Assembly: GCF_902859855.1 (NCBI RefSeq)
Contig: NZ_CADIKH010000019.1
Coordinates: 102,908-166,907 of the forward strand
Source of the DNA: Paraburkholderia humisilvae
Lineage (GTDB): Bacteria > Pseudomonadota > Gammaproteobacteria > Burkholderiales > Burkholderiaceae
Reading direction: 5' to 3'
DNA length: 64,000 nucleotides
Part shown: piece after piece, positions 1 to 7,796 of the stretch
Numbering within the stretch: the stretch's first letter is position 1
Layout: each line of letters opens with the position of its first letter
Translations under genes and position numbers: made by a program
Notes under the pieces: generated by a model
What the model was told of the DNA's origin: nothing
The model's input: the letters and a program-made list of their open reading frames with translations, nothing else
Database searches by the model: none

Positions 1-543
1 CTTGATGATGCCGGGCGACACCGCATTGGCGCGGATGCCGGTCTTCGCGTATTCAATGGCGAGTGATTTGGTCGCCGCGTTCAGGCCGCCCTTCGTCAGC
101 GACGCGAGTACCGACGGCACACCGGAGACCGCATGGTCCGCGAGCGTGGTCGTGATCTGAACCAGGTGACCGCTGCGGTTTTTTTCCATCTGCTCGATCG
201 CGAGCTGCGTGATATGGAAGAAGCCGCTTACGTTCACGTTCAGGACAGCCGCATAATCTTCCGCCGTATATTGCGTGAACGGCTTCGCAATGAAGATGCC
301 CGCGTTGTTGACCAGCGTGTCGACGCGGCCGAAGTGGCTGACGGCGGCGTCGATTGCGCGTTTCGCGACGCCGCGGTCACCGACGTCGCCAGCGATCGCG
401 ACGATGCCCGGGTCGTCCGACTGCTTGATCGAACGGGCGACTGCGACGACGCCGTAGCCTTTTTCACGGAACGCTTTAACCAGTTCTGCGCCAATACCTT
501 GCGATGCACCGGTGACGACGACGACTTTCTTCGGGTTGCTCAT
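1..543 (-). CDS. SDR family oxidoreductase, 3' end cut by window edge
   Basis: The minus-strand frame starts with ATG at 543-541 and runs off the left edge, giving 181 residues. It opens with a Rossmann NAD(P)-binding motif (VVTGASQGIG), has the NNAG motif (LVNNAGIF) and ends near the PG motif (AVSPGIIK), so it is a classical short-chain dehydrogenase/reductase missing about 60-70 C-terminal residues. The active-site region is unusual: the catalytic Tyr of YxxxK is Ala (ASLTKGG) and the catalytic Ser position is Thr (ITTT). The Lys is kept. It may therefore not be a normal dehydrogenase, or it may belong to a divergent subgroup. It is divergent from the LysR gene at 1016, which is a plausible regulator. 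Substrate unknown. Confidence 0.9.
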   Translation of the reverse strand, partial: MSNPKKVVVVTGASQGIGAELVKAFREKGYGVVAVARSIKQSDDPGIVAIAGDVGDRGVAKRAIDAAVSHFGRVDTLVNNAGIFIAKPFTQYTAEDYAAVLNVNVSGFFHITQLAIEQMEKNRSGHLVQITTTLADHAVSGVPSVLASLTKGGLNAATKSLAIEYAKTGIRANAVSPGIIK

Positions 544-785
544 GATGGACCTCAGTTCAGTGGTTGGTTGGTGGATCGAGCCAGCGGCATCGACTGATCG
601 TCAATTTAGGCAACCTGAGGACGTTTGCGTAGACCCGCCGTGGACAAAGAGACTTAACTGCGAGGAACAAATCCGCGTTGGGTCACGCGCACCAACGGCA
701 TCTGAACGTTGCGAGGTCCGGAAACAGGCGTGGGAGCGAGTGACGGGGATCGGAATCGAGGGGCTACGGCACATTGTTGACCCGG

Positions 786-804
786 TGTAACAACCGTTGT
801 TACA
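786..804. promoter_or_regulatory. Perfect 19-bp palindrome between divergent SDR and LysR genes
   Basis: TGTAACAAC-C-GTTGTTACA has perfect 9-bp arms around one central base. It lies in the 472-bp gap between the divergent SDR (start 543) and LysR (start 1016) genes, which otherwise holds no convincing gene. The position and symmetry suggest an operator for the neighbouring LysR protein or another dimeric repressor. That role is inferred. Confidence 0.55.
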
Positions 805-1015
805 TGCGGGTATGCATGCGCGCGATGTCCGTTATGCGGTGCGTCAGACGGGAACGTACCGCACGAAGCGTGCCGCATGCGGTGCGCATCGCTGCAGGTC
901 AGACGAAACTGAGGCAACATTCGACCGCGCCGGTGCAGGGCGGCCGCGTGTGGATGCGCGCCACGGACGCATCGGGAAACGATCGATCGGTAGGGAAAAC
1001 GGAGGGCGTCGCTAG

Positions 1016-1975
1016 ATGGATACGTTCCGCAACATGAAGATCTTCGTCGAAGTCGCCGAAGCAGGGAGCTTTACGGGTGCTGCGCAGCAACTCGACACGA
1101 CCACGGGCTATGTGTCGCGCTCGGTGTCCGAACTCGAAGCGCATTTGCGCACGCGGCTGCTCAATCGGACCACGCGCAGAATCGCGCTGACCGAAGCGGG
1201 CGAGCGCTATCTGCAACGGTGTCTGGCGATTCTCGATTCCGTCAGCGACGCGGAGCTCGAAGCATCCGAAGCGCATGCAAGACCCGCTGGCACGCTCAGG
1301 GTGCATTCGATGTCGAGCATTGGTCAGAACTACGTGGTGCCGGCGGTGGCCGCCTTTCAGGAGCGCTACCCGGCGGTGACGGTCGATCTGACCTTGTCAC
1401 AGAACGTGCCCGATCTGCTGGAGGATGGCTATGACGTCGCGCTGCGTTCAACCCCTCGGCCGTTGCCGGATTCGAATTACATTTCGCACCAGCTCGGCAC
1501 CATACATGGCGTGCTGTGCGCGTCGCCGGCTTACCTCGAGTTGCACGGCCGCCCGGAATCGGTGGAGGACCTCGCGAATCACACCTGTCTGCAGGTGGCC
1601 ATTCCGATTTTCCCGTCGGATCGCTGGACATTGATCGGCCCGAACGGAGAGCGCGAGTTTCTTCTGCCGCAGGCGCGCTTTCGCGTGAACTTGCCGGATG
1701 CGATGGCGACGGCGCTGCACGAAGGGATGGGAGTCGGGGCATTGCCCATGCTGACGGTACGCGCGGCGTTTCGTAACGGCACGTTGGTGCGCGTGTTGCC
1801 CGAATATCATTTGCAGGATCTGAACATCTACCTGGTCTATGCGTCGCGCCAGTATCTGGATGCGAAGATCAGAGCGTGGGTCGAGTTCCTGAAGGAATGG
1901 GTTGCCGACGCGTTACGTGAGGACGCGATAGTCCTGGCCGGCACAGCGGGCGCGGACGAACCGGACGCGGCATAA
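1016..1975 (+). CDS. LysR family transcriptional regulator
   Basis: A protein of 319 residues, normal for LysR regulators. The N-terminal winged helix-turn-helix covers about residues 1-60 (MDTFRNMKIFVEVAEAGSF, then LNRTTRRIALTEAGERY). A periplasmic-binding-protein-like effector domain follows from about residue 90 (GTLRVHSMSSIGQNYVVPA). The YLDAKIRAWVEFLKEW segment near the end fits the CrgA/DsdC-like subgroup common in Burkholderia. The ATG at 1016 directly precedes the conserved N terminus. It is divergent from the SDR gene at 1-543, the usual arrangement for a LysR regulator and its target, and the palindrome at 786-804 lies between them. The ligand cannot be deduced. Confidence 0.93.
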   Translation: MDTFRNMKIFVEVAEAGSFTGAAQQLDTTTGYVSRSVSELEAHLRTRLLNRTTRRIALTEAGERYLQRCLAILDSVSDAELEASEAHARPAGTLRVHSMSSIGQNYVVPAVAAFQERYPAVTVDLTLSQNVPDLLEDGYDVALRSTPRPLPDSNYISHQLGTIHGVLCASPAYLELHGRPESVEDLANHTCLQVAIPIFPSDRWTLIGPNGEREFLLPQARFRVNLPDAMATALHEGMGVGALPMLTVRAAFRNGTLVRVLPEYHLQDLNIYLVYASRQYLDAKIRAWVEFLKEWVADALREDAIVLAGTAGADEPDAA

Positions 1976-2018
1976 GCGCAGCGACGAGAAAGGACGCTAA
2001 AGGACGTGTGAGGGAAAA

Positions 2019-2554
2019 TTATTCGTGTGGCTCAAAGTACGGCAACACGTCGCGCTGGAGGCTGTCGAGTATTTCCAGGTAGCTGCGTGGCGTGACCTTC
2101 GGATTTAAAGCGACGTGCACGATACCCGCATCGCGCGCCTGCTCGAGGAACCCGCGTAGCGCACCACTGCCGATCGCGAAACCGCCCCTGATACGCTGGA
2201 AGGCAAAGTCCGGTTGCGGGTGAAGATAGAGAAACCCCCCAATGCGAGCGGCTTCACGCAATTGTCTTTTCCATCAGCGTCAACAGGGTTCACCTGATCG
2301 ACGGCCTTGTTCAATTCGACCGCGTCGTTCCATTCGCGGACAAACGGCTTCAGGCGCGCGGGCTCCGGTACGAAGCCCATGTACCCGTCCATATGCGTTG
2401 CGATCCAGTCGAGCGTCTGCTGCGAGCGGCCGACCGCGAGCGTCGGTACCTTGCCGTGCATCGGCTTCGGCAACAGGTTCAGCGAGCCGTCCGAATGGCC
2501 GAAACGGGACGACGCGAAATGCGGGAAGGTCTGTTCGCTTGCGCTGCGAAACAC
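2019..2554 (-). pseudogene. Remnant of a luciferase-like (LLM class) flavin monooxygenase
   Basis: Two minus-strand frames together resemble the C-terminal half of the BA3436-type LLM oxidoreductases. The first frame (about 2530 down to 2250) carries FGHSDGSLNLLPKP, VPTLAVGRSQQTLDWIA and HMDGYMGF. The second (about 2255 down to 2019) carries GGFAIGSGALRGFLEQA and DVLPYF. They join through a frameshift near 2245-2260. The N-terminal half with most of the TIM barrel is absent upstream. The gene is thus 5'-truncated and frameshifted and should not give an active enzyme. It sits just downstream of the LysR gene in convergent orientation. Confidence 0.75.
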
Positions 2555-2782
2555 CCTGCCGCTAGTAACTGTCGATACACCGTGTCAAGAACGGCGGGCA
2601 TCCGGGTCGGCCGTTGGTAATGGGACCGGCCAATGTCGAAATGGAATGGCTTCCATTCACGAGGATTCAGTAAACAATGCTGTGAAAGCGGTGACCTTAA
2701 TCTTGAGCGACCTCCTGCCTAGAATGGTCTTCATGAGTTGCGGACACGGGTTCGCAACACCATGCAATCAACGGAGGTCATC

Positions 2783-3064
2783 ATGAAATCGCTTCTTCGT
2801 TCACTGGTTGTGGTTGGCGCGTTGACGGTTCCCGTTTTCGCGTTCGCACAGGCTAACGGTGCAACGGCTTCGCAAGCTGACGCGGTGAGTGCGACACAAA
2901 TGAGTCATAGCGGCTATGGCGGTGTCGCTGACGGATCGACTGCTGCTGGGAACAGTGCCCCGCGGCATCATTGGCTTGGCTTCCTGCGTCACGGCAACGG
3001 CGGTAACCAGCCGGGCGATTGTGTCGGCCCGGTCAGCTTTTGCCAGATCTATTTCGGTAGTTGA
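2783..3064 (+). CDS. Small secreted protein with C-terminal CVGPVSFC motif
   Basis: A 93-residue protein starting at ATG 2783, chosen because GGAGGT lies at 2774-2779 and a typical signal peptide follows (MKSLLRSLVVVGALTVPVF, then AFAQ as likely cleavage site). The mature part is short, rich in Gly/Ser/Ala/His and without a known fold. It ends in CVGPVSFCQIYFGS. The same Cys-x6-Cys terminal motif ends the two DUF4148 proteins at 42553-42933 and 42999-43328, although this protein lacks the DUF4148 helix region. It is probably periplasmic or outer-surface. Function unknown; the two cysteines could form a disulfide or bind a metal, which is speculation. Confidence 0.8.
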   Translation: MKSLLRSLVVVGALTVPVFAFAQANGATASQADAVSATQMSHSGYGGVADGSTAAGNSAPRHHWLGFLRHGNGGNQPGDCVGPVSFCQIYFGS

Positions 3065-3084
3065 TTGAGATTGTGACGTGCCCC

Positions 3085-3121
3085 GCCCGGGCGATGCATG
3101 CGCACGCATGATCGCTCGGGC
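3085..3121 (+). terminator. Hairpin after small secreted protein gene
   Basis: GCCCGGGCGATGCATGCG pairs imperfectly with CGCATGATCGCTCGGGC, starting 20 bases after the stop codon at 3064. The stem is GC-rich but no clear T-run follows, so it is a probable, not proven, transcription terminator. Confidence 0.45.
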
Positions 3122-3277
3122 GTTCTACGTACCGCCTGCCTTTGCCAATCTCCGTTGAACGCATTCCGCGTGATGACGCACCATCCCAACTCATGCACAC
3201 AACGTGCGACAGTTCGCTCTGCAATGGAACCGGCCATGCGTTGCATATCGCTTCACTCATTATGATGAGATGCATCC

Positions 3278-3656
3278 ATGCGGCAATGGATCAGGCAGAC
3301 CCGCGAACTGACGGATAAGCCATTTGACATCAGCCTCGTTCCGTCATCGCACTCGCCCGCAACGCGATCGAGCAAGGCATCGATATTTTGGTGGCGCAAG
3401 GCAGTGAAAGCGGTGGTCATTTGAACCGCGGGACGATCGGACTTCTGTCGCTGCTGCCGGCTATTCTCGGGATTGCAGAAGGACGTCCGGTGCTCGCTGC
3501 AGGAGGCATCACCGATCGATATGACGTGCGCACCGTGTCGGCACCGCGTTTGTCGCGTGCGAAGAGTCCAATGCGCATCCGCTCTACAAGCAGAGGATCA
3601 TCGACGCGACAGTCGACGATACCGACTATCGAACAGGCTACTCGTTGAGGCGTTGA
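3278..3656 (+). pseudogene. Remnant of nitronate monooxygenase (2-nitropropane dioxygenase family)
   Basis: Pieces of a nitronate monooxygenase appear in order but in different frames. RELTDKPFDISLVP is at about 3300-3345, AIEQGIDILVAQGSESGGH with RGTIGLLSLLPAILGIAEG and PVLAAGGI at about 3365-3515, and GTAFVACEESNAHPLYKQR with DATVDDTDYRTGY at about 3536-3656. At least two frameshifts and a small internal deletion (between AGGI and GTAFVA) separate them, and most of the N-terminal FMN-binding barrel is missing. FMN-dependent oxidation of alkyl nitronates would be the ancestral role. With the LLM remnant at 2019-2554 this marks a decaying stretch of flavin-enzyme genes. Confidence 0.8.
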
Positions 3657-3841
3657 TAAATCGGGTTGCTGTTTCAATCCATAAATATTGAAAAGAAATA
3701 ATAAAATAATTCAGATTGTGCAATAACGACGTGTCATTAATATGATTAGCCCATTACCACTCAATTGGTAATGTGCACGTCATGCTGCATGCATAGACTC
3801 CGGATTCTTTCAGCCGTCCAACACCCCGGAGTCTCTCGCGA
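3657..3841. promoter_or_regulatory. AT-rich promoter region upstream of PAP2 gene
   Basis: This 185-base gap is markedly more AT-rich than its surroundings (AAAAGAAATAATAAAATAAT near 3688-3711), as expected for a promoter. A small inverted repeat, ATTACC-N8-GGTAAT, lies at 3753-3772, about 70 bases upstream of the phosphatase start, and may be an operator. No gene is apparent. Confidence 0.4.
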
Positions 3842-5794
3842 ATGCGTTCAAACAACATACGTCTGGCACTGCATGCAACGGTTTTATCCAGCGCTGTATT
3901 GCTCGCTGCGTGCGGCGGTAGCGATGTCGATGGCAGCCCTGATGCGTCGACGCCGCCCGCAGCGCCGCCCGATCAGAAATTCGTCGACAGCGCGCCCGTT
4001 CCCGATGTTCCCGCGTTCGTCGATAACATCGCGACCAATCAGCGCGGCGACGCGCGCTTCGCAACACTGGACACCAATGCCGGTGCGCGTCTCGTGTCGC
4101 GTTTTCTCGACCTCTGGCATCCGCTCACTGAGATAGTCGACGCAGGCGTGACCGCACCCGCGGTGGGTTCGTTTCCGGCTATCGTTCCATCGACATGGAC
4201 GGGCTTGCCGAACGACGGCACGTCCGGCGGCACGATCCTGAACGCGTCGGTGCTCACCCGGAATATCCAGTTCGTGATCGACGAGACCACGAATCGTACG
4301 CAGGCCCAGGCGGATGCCGCCTATTTCGATGACCGGCGCGGCAAAGGTTATAGCGTGACCGATGGGATGGGGCCACTCAGCGACGCATGGCGTAGCGCGT
4401 CCCAACAGACGACCACGATCACGAGCATTCCTGCGAATGCGACGACGGTGCTATTTAACGATACCGGGAACAATATCGGCGTGGGCAGCGCATCGAACCC
4501 GACCTTCGGGAAGATGGTGGACCTGCTATCGACGATGGGCAATAACGCATCGACCGAGCCAGCCAAACGCTTCTACAAGTATGCGCGGCCCTATCGCTGG
4601 AGCAATAGCGTGATCGTCGATCCGACGCTGGTGCCGGCGGAAGCCACCGATCCGACTACGGACGGCGGCTATATCAGCGGCCACGAAGCCGAAGCGATGC
4701 GGGACGCGGTCACCATGGCTTACTGTGTGCCGGAGCGGGGGCCGGAAATGATCAGCCGCGGTCTCGAACTGGGCGAGAACCGCATTCTCGCGGGGATGCA
4801 TTCGCCGCTCGATGTGATCGCCGGTCGGATGTTCGCCTATGCGGCCGCTGTCGCCAACCTGAGCGATCCCGCGAATGCGACGCTGAAAAGCGATGCATGT
4901 CAGCAAGCGCGGGCTGCGCTGATGGCGGCGACCCACACCACGCCCACGACGTTCTTTGCGTTCGCGCATTCTCTGCCGGTGAGCGTCGATCGGTTTGCCG
5001 ACTTTGCAACCAACAAGGCGGCGTCGAACAGCCGGATGACGTTCGGGTTTTCGCAGATCGAATCGACCGATGTGCCTCCGGTCGTCCCGAAGGGCGCGGA
5101 GGTGTTGCTCGAGACACGCTACCCGTATTTGAGCGCGGATCAACGTCGTGTGGTGATCAAGACAACTGAGTTTCCTTCCGGATTCCCGGTGATGGATGAT
5201 GCCGAGGGTTACGGGCGCATGGACATGTTTGCCGCGTACAACGGCTATGGCGCGTTCAACGGAAATGTGACGATCTCGATGGATGCGACGCAAGGCGGTT
5301 TCAGTGCGAACGATACCTGGCAAAATGACATCTCGGGTAGCGGCAAGTTGACGCTCGACGGAACCGGCACGTTGCAACTTGCCGGCAACAACACCTATTC
5401 GGGTGGCACCCAGGTATCAGGCGGCACACTGGCAGCGGGTTCGGCGACCGCCTTCGGCACGGGCGACGTGTACGTCGGCGCGGGTTCGGCGATGATCGGG
5501 GCGAGCGCGCCGGTCAAGGTCAGCGGCAAGTTCACGCTGTTGCCGGGCACCACGCTGCAGATGGAGGTCGATGGCGCCGGAGGCGGACAACTGAACGTCG
5601 GTGGTCAGCTGACGTTCGTGAACAGTACGCTGCACGTGACGTTCGCCAACGGTTTCACACCGAAGGTGGGCGACACGATTCAGCTGATCAACGGCGGTGT
5701 TGGCACGCAACGGTTCTCGACTATCACGGTCGACGGGTTCAAAGCGTCGGCAGTGTATTCAGGCGGCACGGTGTCGATTCACCTCGATTCATAG
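3842..5794 (+). CDS. PAP2-superfamily acid phosphatase fused to autotransporter-type beta-strand repeat
   Basis: A 650-residue predicted lipoprotein: hydrophobic leader and lipobox LAAC at about residues 21-24. The PAP2/vanadium-haloperoxidase-type catalytic motifs are complete apart from one conservative change: KX6RP (K242...R249-P250), SGH (S279-G-H281) and RX5HX3D (R314...H320...D324; the usual leading Ser is Asn). The enzyme should hydrolyse phosphate monoesters outside the cytoplasm. The last about 170 residues carry a passenger-type autotransporter-associated repeat (LAGNNTYSGGTQVSGGTL) and further glycine-rich strands, but no outer-membrane beta-barrel follows. It is preceded by an AT-rich gap and appears monocistronic. 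Confidence 0.88.
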   Translation: MRSNNIRLALHATVLSSAVLLAACGGSDVDGSPDASTPPAAPPDQKFVDSAPVPDVPAFVDNIATNQRGDARFATLDTNAGARLVSRFLDLWHPLTEIVDAGVTAPAVGSFPAIVPSTWTGLPNDGTSGGTILNASVLTRNIQFVIDETTNRTQAQADAAYFDDRRGKGYSVTDGMGPLSDAWRSASQQTTTITSIPANATTVLFNDTGNNIGVGSASNPTFGKMVDLLSTMGNNASTEPAKRFYKYARPYRWSNSVIVDPTLVPAEATDPTTDGGYISGHEAEAMRDAVTMAYCVPERGPEMISRGLELGENRILAGMHSPLDVIAGRMFAYAAAVANLSDPANATLKSDACQQARAALMAATHTTPTTFFAFAHSLPVSVDRFADFATNKAASNSRMTFGFSQIESTDVPPVVPKGAEVLLETRYPYLSADQRRVVIKTTEFPSGFPVMDDAEGYGRMDMFAAYNGYGAFNGNVTISMDATQGGFSANDTWQNDISGSGKLTLDGTGTLQLAGNNTYSGGTQVSGGTLAAGSATAFGTGDVYVGAGSAMIGASAPVKVSGKFTLLPGTTLQMEVDGAGGGQLNVGGQLTFVNSTLHVTFANGFTPKVGDTIQLINGGVGTQRFSTITVDGFKASAVYSGGTVSIHLDS

Positions 5795-5900
5795 GTTCGC
5801 GACCCCATGCGCAAGCGGTCGTCGGGCGCGGGGAGCAACGAGCGTATGCATTGCAACCGCTTTACAATGCAGACGTTCCTTTGTTTCCCGTGATTGTCCG

Positions 5901-6479
5901 ATGACCCCATTCAAAACTGTTGCCCTCGAACATGCCAGCCGTCTGATCAACCATGGGCCGACGGTGCTCGTCACGAGCATCGACGGCGCGCGGCGCAATA
6001 TCATGGCGGCGGCGTGGTCGATGCCCGTCGAGTTCACGCCGCCGCGTATCGCGGTGGTTATCGATAAGCATACCTTTACGCGCGAACTGGTCATGGCGAG
6101 CGGAACCTTCGGTATTTGCGTGCCGGGCGCGAGTGCGGTCGATGTGACCTATGCGGTGGGCTCATCGAGTGGGCGCGATACGGACAAGTTCGCCGAGTAC
6201 GGCATCGTGCCGATTATCGGCCCTGTTCTGGGGCTGCCGCTTGTCGAGACAAACTGCGCGGCATGGCTCGAATGCAAACTGATTCGCGAGCGCCACACCG
6301 AAGACGCTTACGACACCTGCTTCGGTGAAGTCGTGTCCGCGGCGGCCGATCCGCGTGTATTCAACAATGGCCACTGGCTCTTCGACGCATCGAACGAGTC
6401 GCTGCATACCCTGCATCATCTTGGCGCCGGGAATTTCGCGCGCGCGTCGGACATGCTGCGCGCAAAGCCGCTGCCGTAA
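5901..6479 (+). CDS. Flavin reductase family protein
   Basis: A 192-residue protein. The start at 5901 begins at the conserved N terminus (MTPFKTVALEHASRLINHG), whereas the open frame extends upstream into the previous gene. Family features are the early PTVLVTSIDG strand, AAAWSMPVEFTPPRIAVVI, the FGICVPGAS segment and the GLPLVETNCAAWLECKL strand of flavoredoxin/DIM6-type split-barrel FMN proteins. These usually bind FMN and reduce flavin with NAD(P)H or transfer electrons. No strong ribosome-binding site is visible upstream. It lies 106 bases after the PAP2 gene on the same strand; partner oxygenase unknown. Confidence 0.85.
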   Translation: MTPFKTVALEHASRLINHGPTVLVTSIDGARRNIMAAAWSMPVEFTPPRIAVVIDKHTFTRELVMASGTFGICVPGASAVDVTYAVGSSSGRDTDKFAEYGIVPIIGPVLGLPLVETNCAAWLECKLIRERHTEDAYDTCFGEVVSAAADPRVFNNGHWLFDASNESLHTLHHLGAGNFARASDMLRAKPLP

Positions 6480-6650
6480 GCTACTTTTCTTCTGGCAATA
6501 CGCGGAGTCGACACGCATTTTCGCGGGCCATCGCGCGCCGGTACGTTTGGCTCTACGTCATTCCGTACGTCAGTGCGCGCCTCGCGATAAATAATACGGA
6601 AGCCCGTGAAAGAATGGCCGGGTCACGCAACCGACAACGGGAACTGACCT

Positions 6651-7514
6651 ATGGCTGTCGCAATGTCCTACCATCGTCGCGCCGTCAATGGCATCAAGCT
6701 GCACTACGCGATTGCAGGCGAGGGGCCTCCAGTCGTGCTGTTGCACGGGTTTCCTGAAACATCGCACACCTGGCGGCGCCAGATACCCGTGCTGTGCCGT
6801 CAATACCAGCTGATCGTGCCGGACCTCAGAGGCTACGGCGCTTCGGACAAGCCGGTGAGCGGCTACGACAAGCGCTCGATGGCAAACGACATCAAGGAAT
6901 TGCTGGCCACACTCGGCATTTCGTGCGCCGCAGTGATCGGACATGACCGCGGCGCGCGCGTCGGTACTCGGCTCGTGAAAGATCATCCATCCTGTGTTGC
7001 GCGTTTTGCGGCACTCGATAACATTCCGACGCGCTTTATCTTTGAGCGGATGAATGCCGATTTTGCGCAGGCCGGCTGGTTCTTTTTCTTCAATGGTGTG
7101 CGCGACCTGCCGGAAGCGTTGGTGCAGGGGCGCGAGGAATTGTGGCTGCGCCATATCTTTACGTCATGGCTCTATGACATCAGCGCGATTAGCGACACGG
7201 ACATTGAAGTTTATCGCCGTGCGTATGCGGCACCGGGCGGATTGCGCGGCGCGTTCGAGGACTACCGCGCATGGAAGCAGGACGTCGAACAGGACAAGCA
7301 GGATGCGGACGTGAAGATCGCGTGTCCGACACTCGCGCTATGGGGCGCCGAATTCGAAGCGGCGAAGATCCTCGATATGCGCGAGGTGTGGCGCGAGATG
7401 GCCACGGACCTGACGTGCGCGCCGATCGCCTATGCCGGGCATTTCCCGCACGAAGAGCGGCCGCTCGAAACAAACGAGGCGTTGCTGGCTTTTCTGCGTG
7501 ACTGGAAAGGTTGA
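6651..7514 (+). CDS. Alpha/beta hydrolase, haloacetate dehalogenase-like
   Basis: A 287-residue alpha/beta hydrolase. The oxyanion-hole motif HGFPE is at 32-36, the nucleophile elbow GHDRGAR places Asp99 as nucleophile, Asp123 lies in ALDNIP and the base is His264 (GHFPHEE). An Asp nucleophile followed by RGAR and the LDNIPT segment resembles fluoroacetate/haloacetate dehalogenases and the related epoxide hydrolases. The His-Trp pair that binds the leaving halide in fluoroacetate dehalogenases appears here as Gly-Trp (AGWFFFF, W143), so a defluorinase role is doubtful. A start at residue 5 (MSYHRR) is also possible. Reaction: hydrolysis through an ester intermediate; substrate unknown. Confidence 0.85.
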   Translation: MAVAMSYHRRAVNGIKLHYAIAGEGPPVVLLHGFPETSHTWRRQIPVLCRQYQLIVPDLRGYGASDKPVSGYDKRSMANDIKELLATLGISCAAVIGHDRGARVGTRLVKDHPSCVARFAALDNIPTRFIFERMNADFAQAGWFFFFNGVRDLPEALVQGREELWLRHIFTSWLYDISAISDTDIEVYRRAYAAPGGLRGAFEDYRAWKQDVEQDKQDADVKIACPTLALWGAEFEAAKILDMREVWREMATDLTCAPIAYAGHFPHEERPLETNEALLAFLRDWKG

Positions 7515-7796
7515 GCGCCTGCGGTCCACCGGAATAAAGGTTACAGCCGTCCGGCCTGGACGCACCGGCGCTTTCGGAATACGAAATGCACATGAAAGTA
7601 TTTCGTTGCTCATTCGTTAGTTAGTTCTCTCGTCGATATTGAATGAATGCTTTCAACGCTCGAATAGCGCGGAGCAATGCGGTTTTTTCGCGCGAATGGG
7701 GCGACGCCTGCCGGCTTAACCTTAAAGCATCGGGCCACGTCCGGTACCCGGGTGGCCGGCTTGCGTGGCGTCCACGGCGTATTCAAATCGACAACC

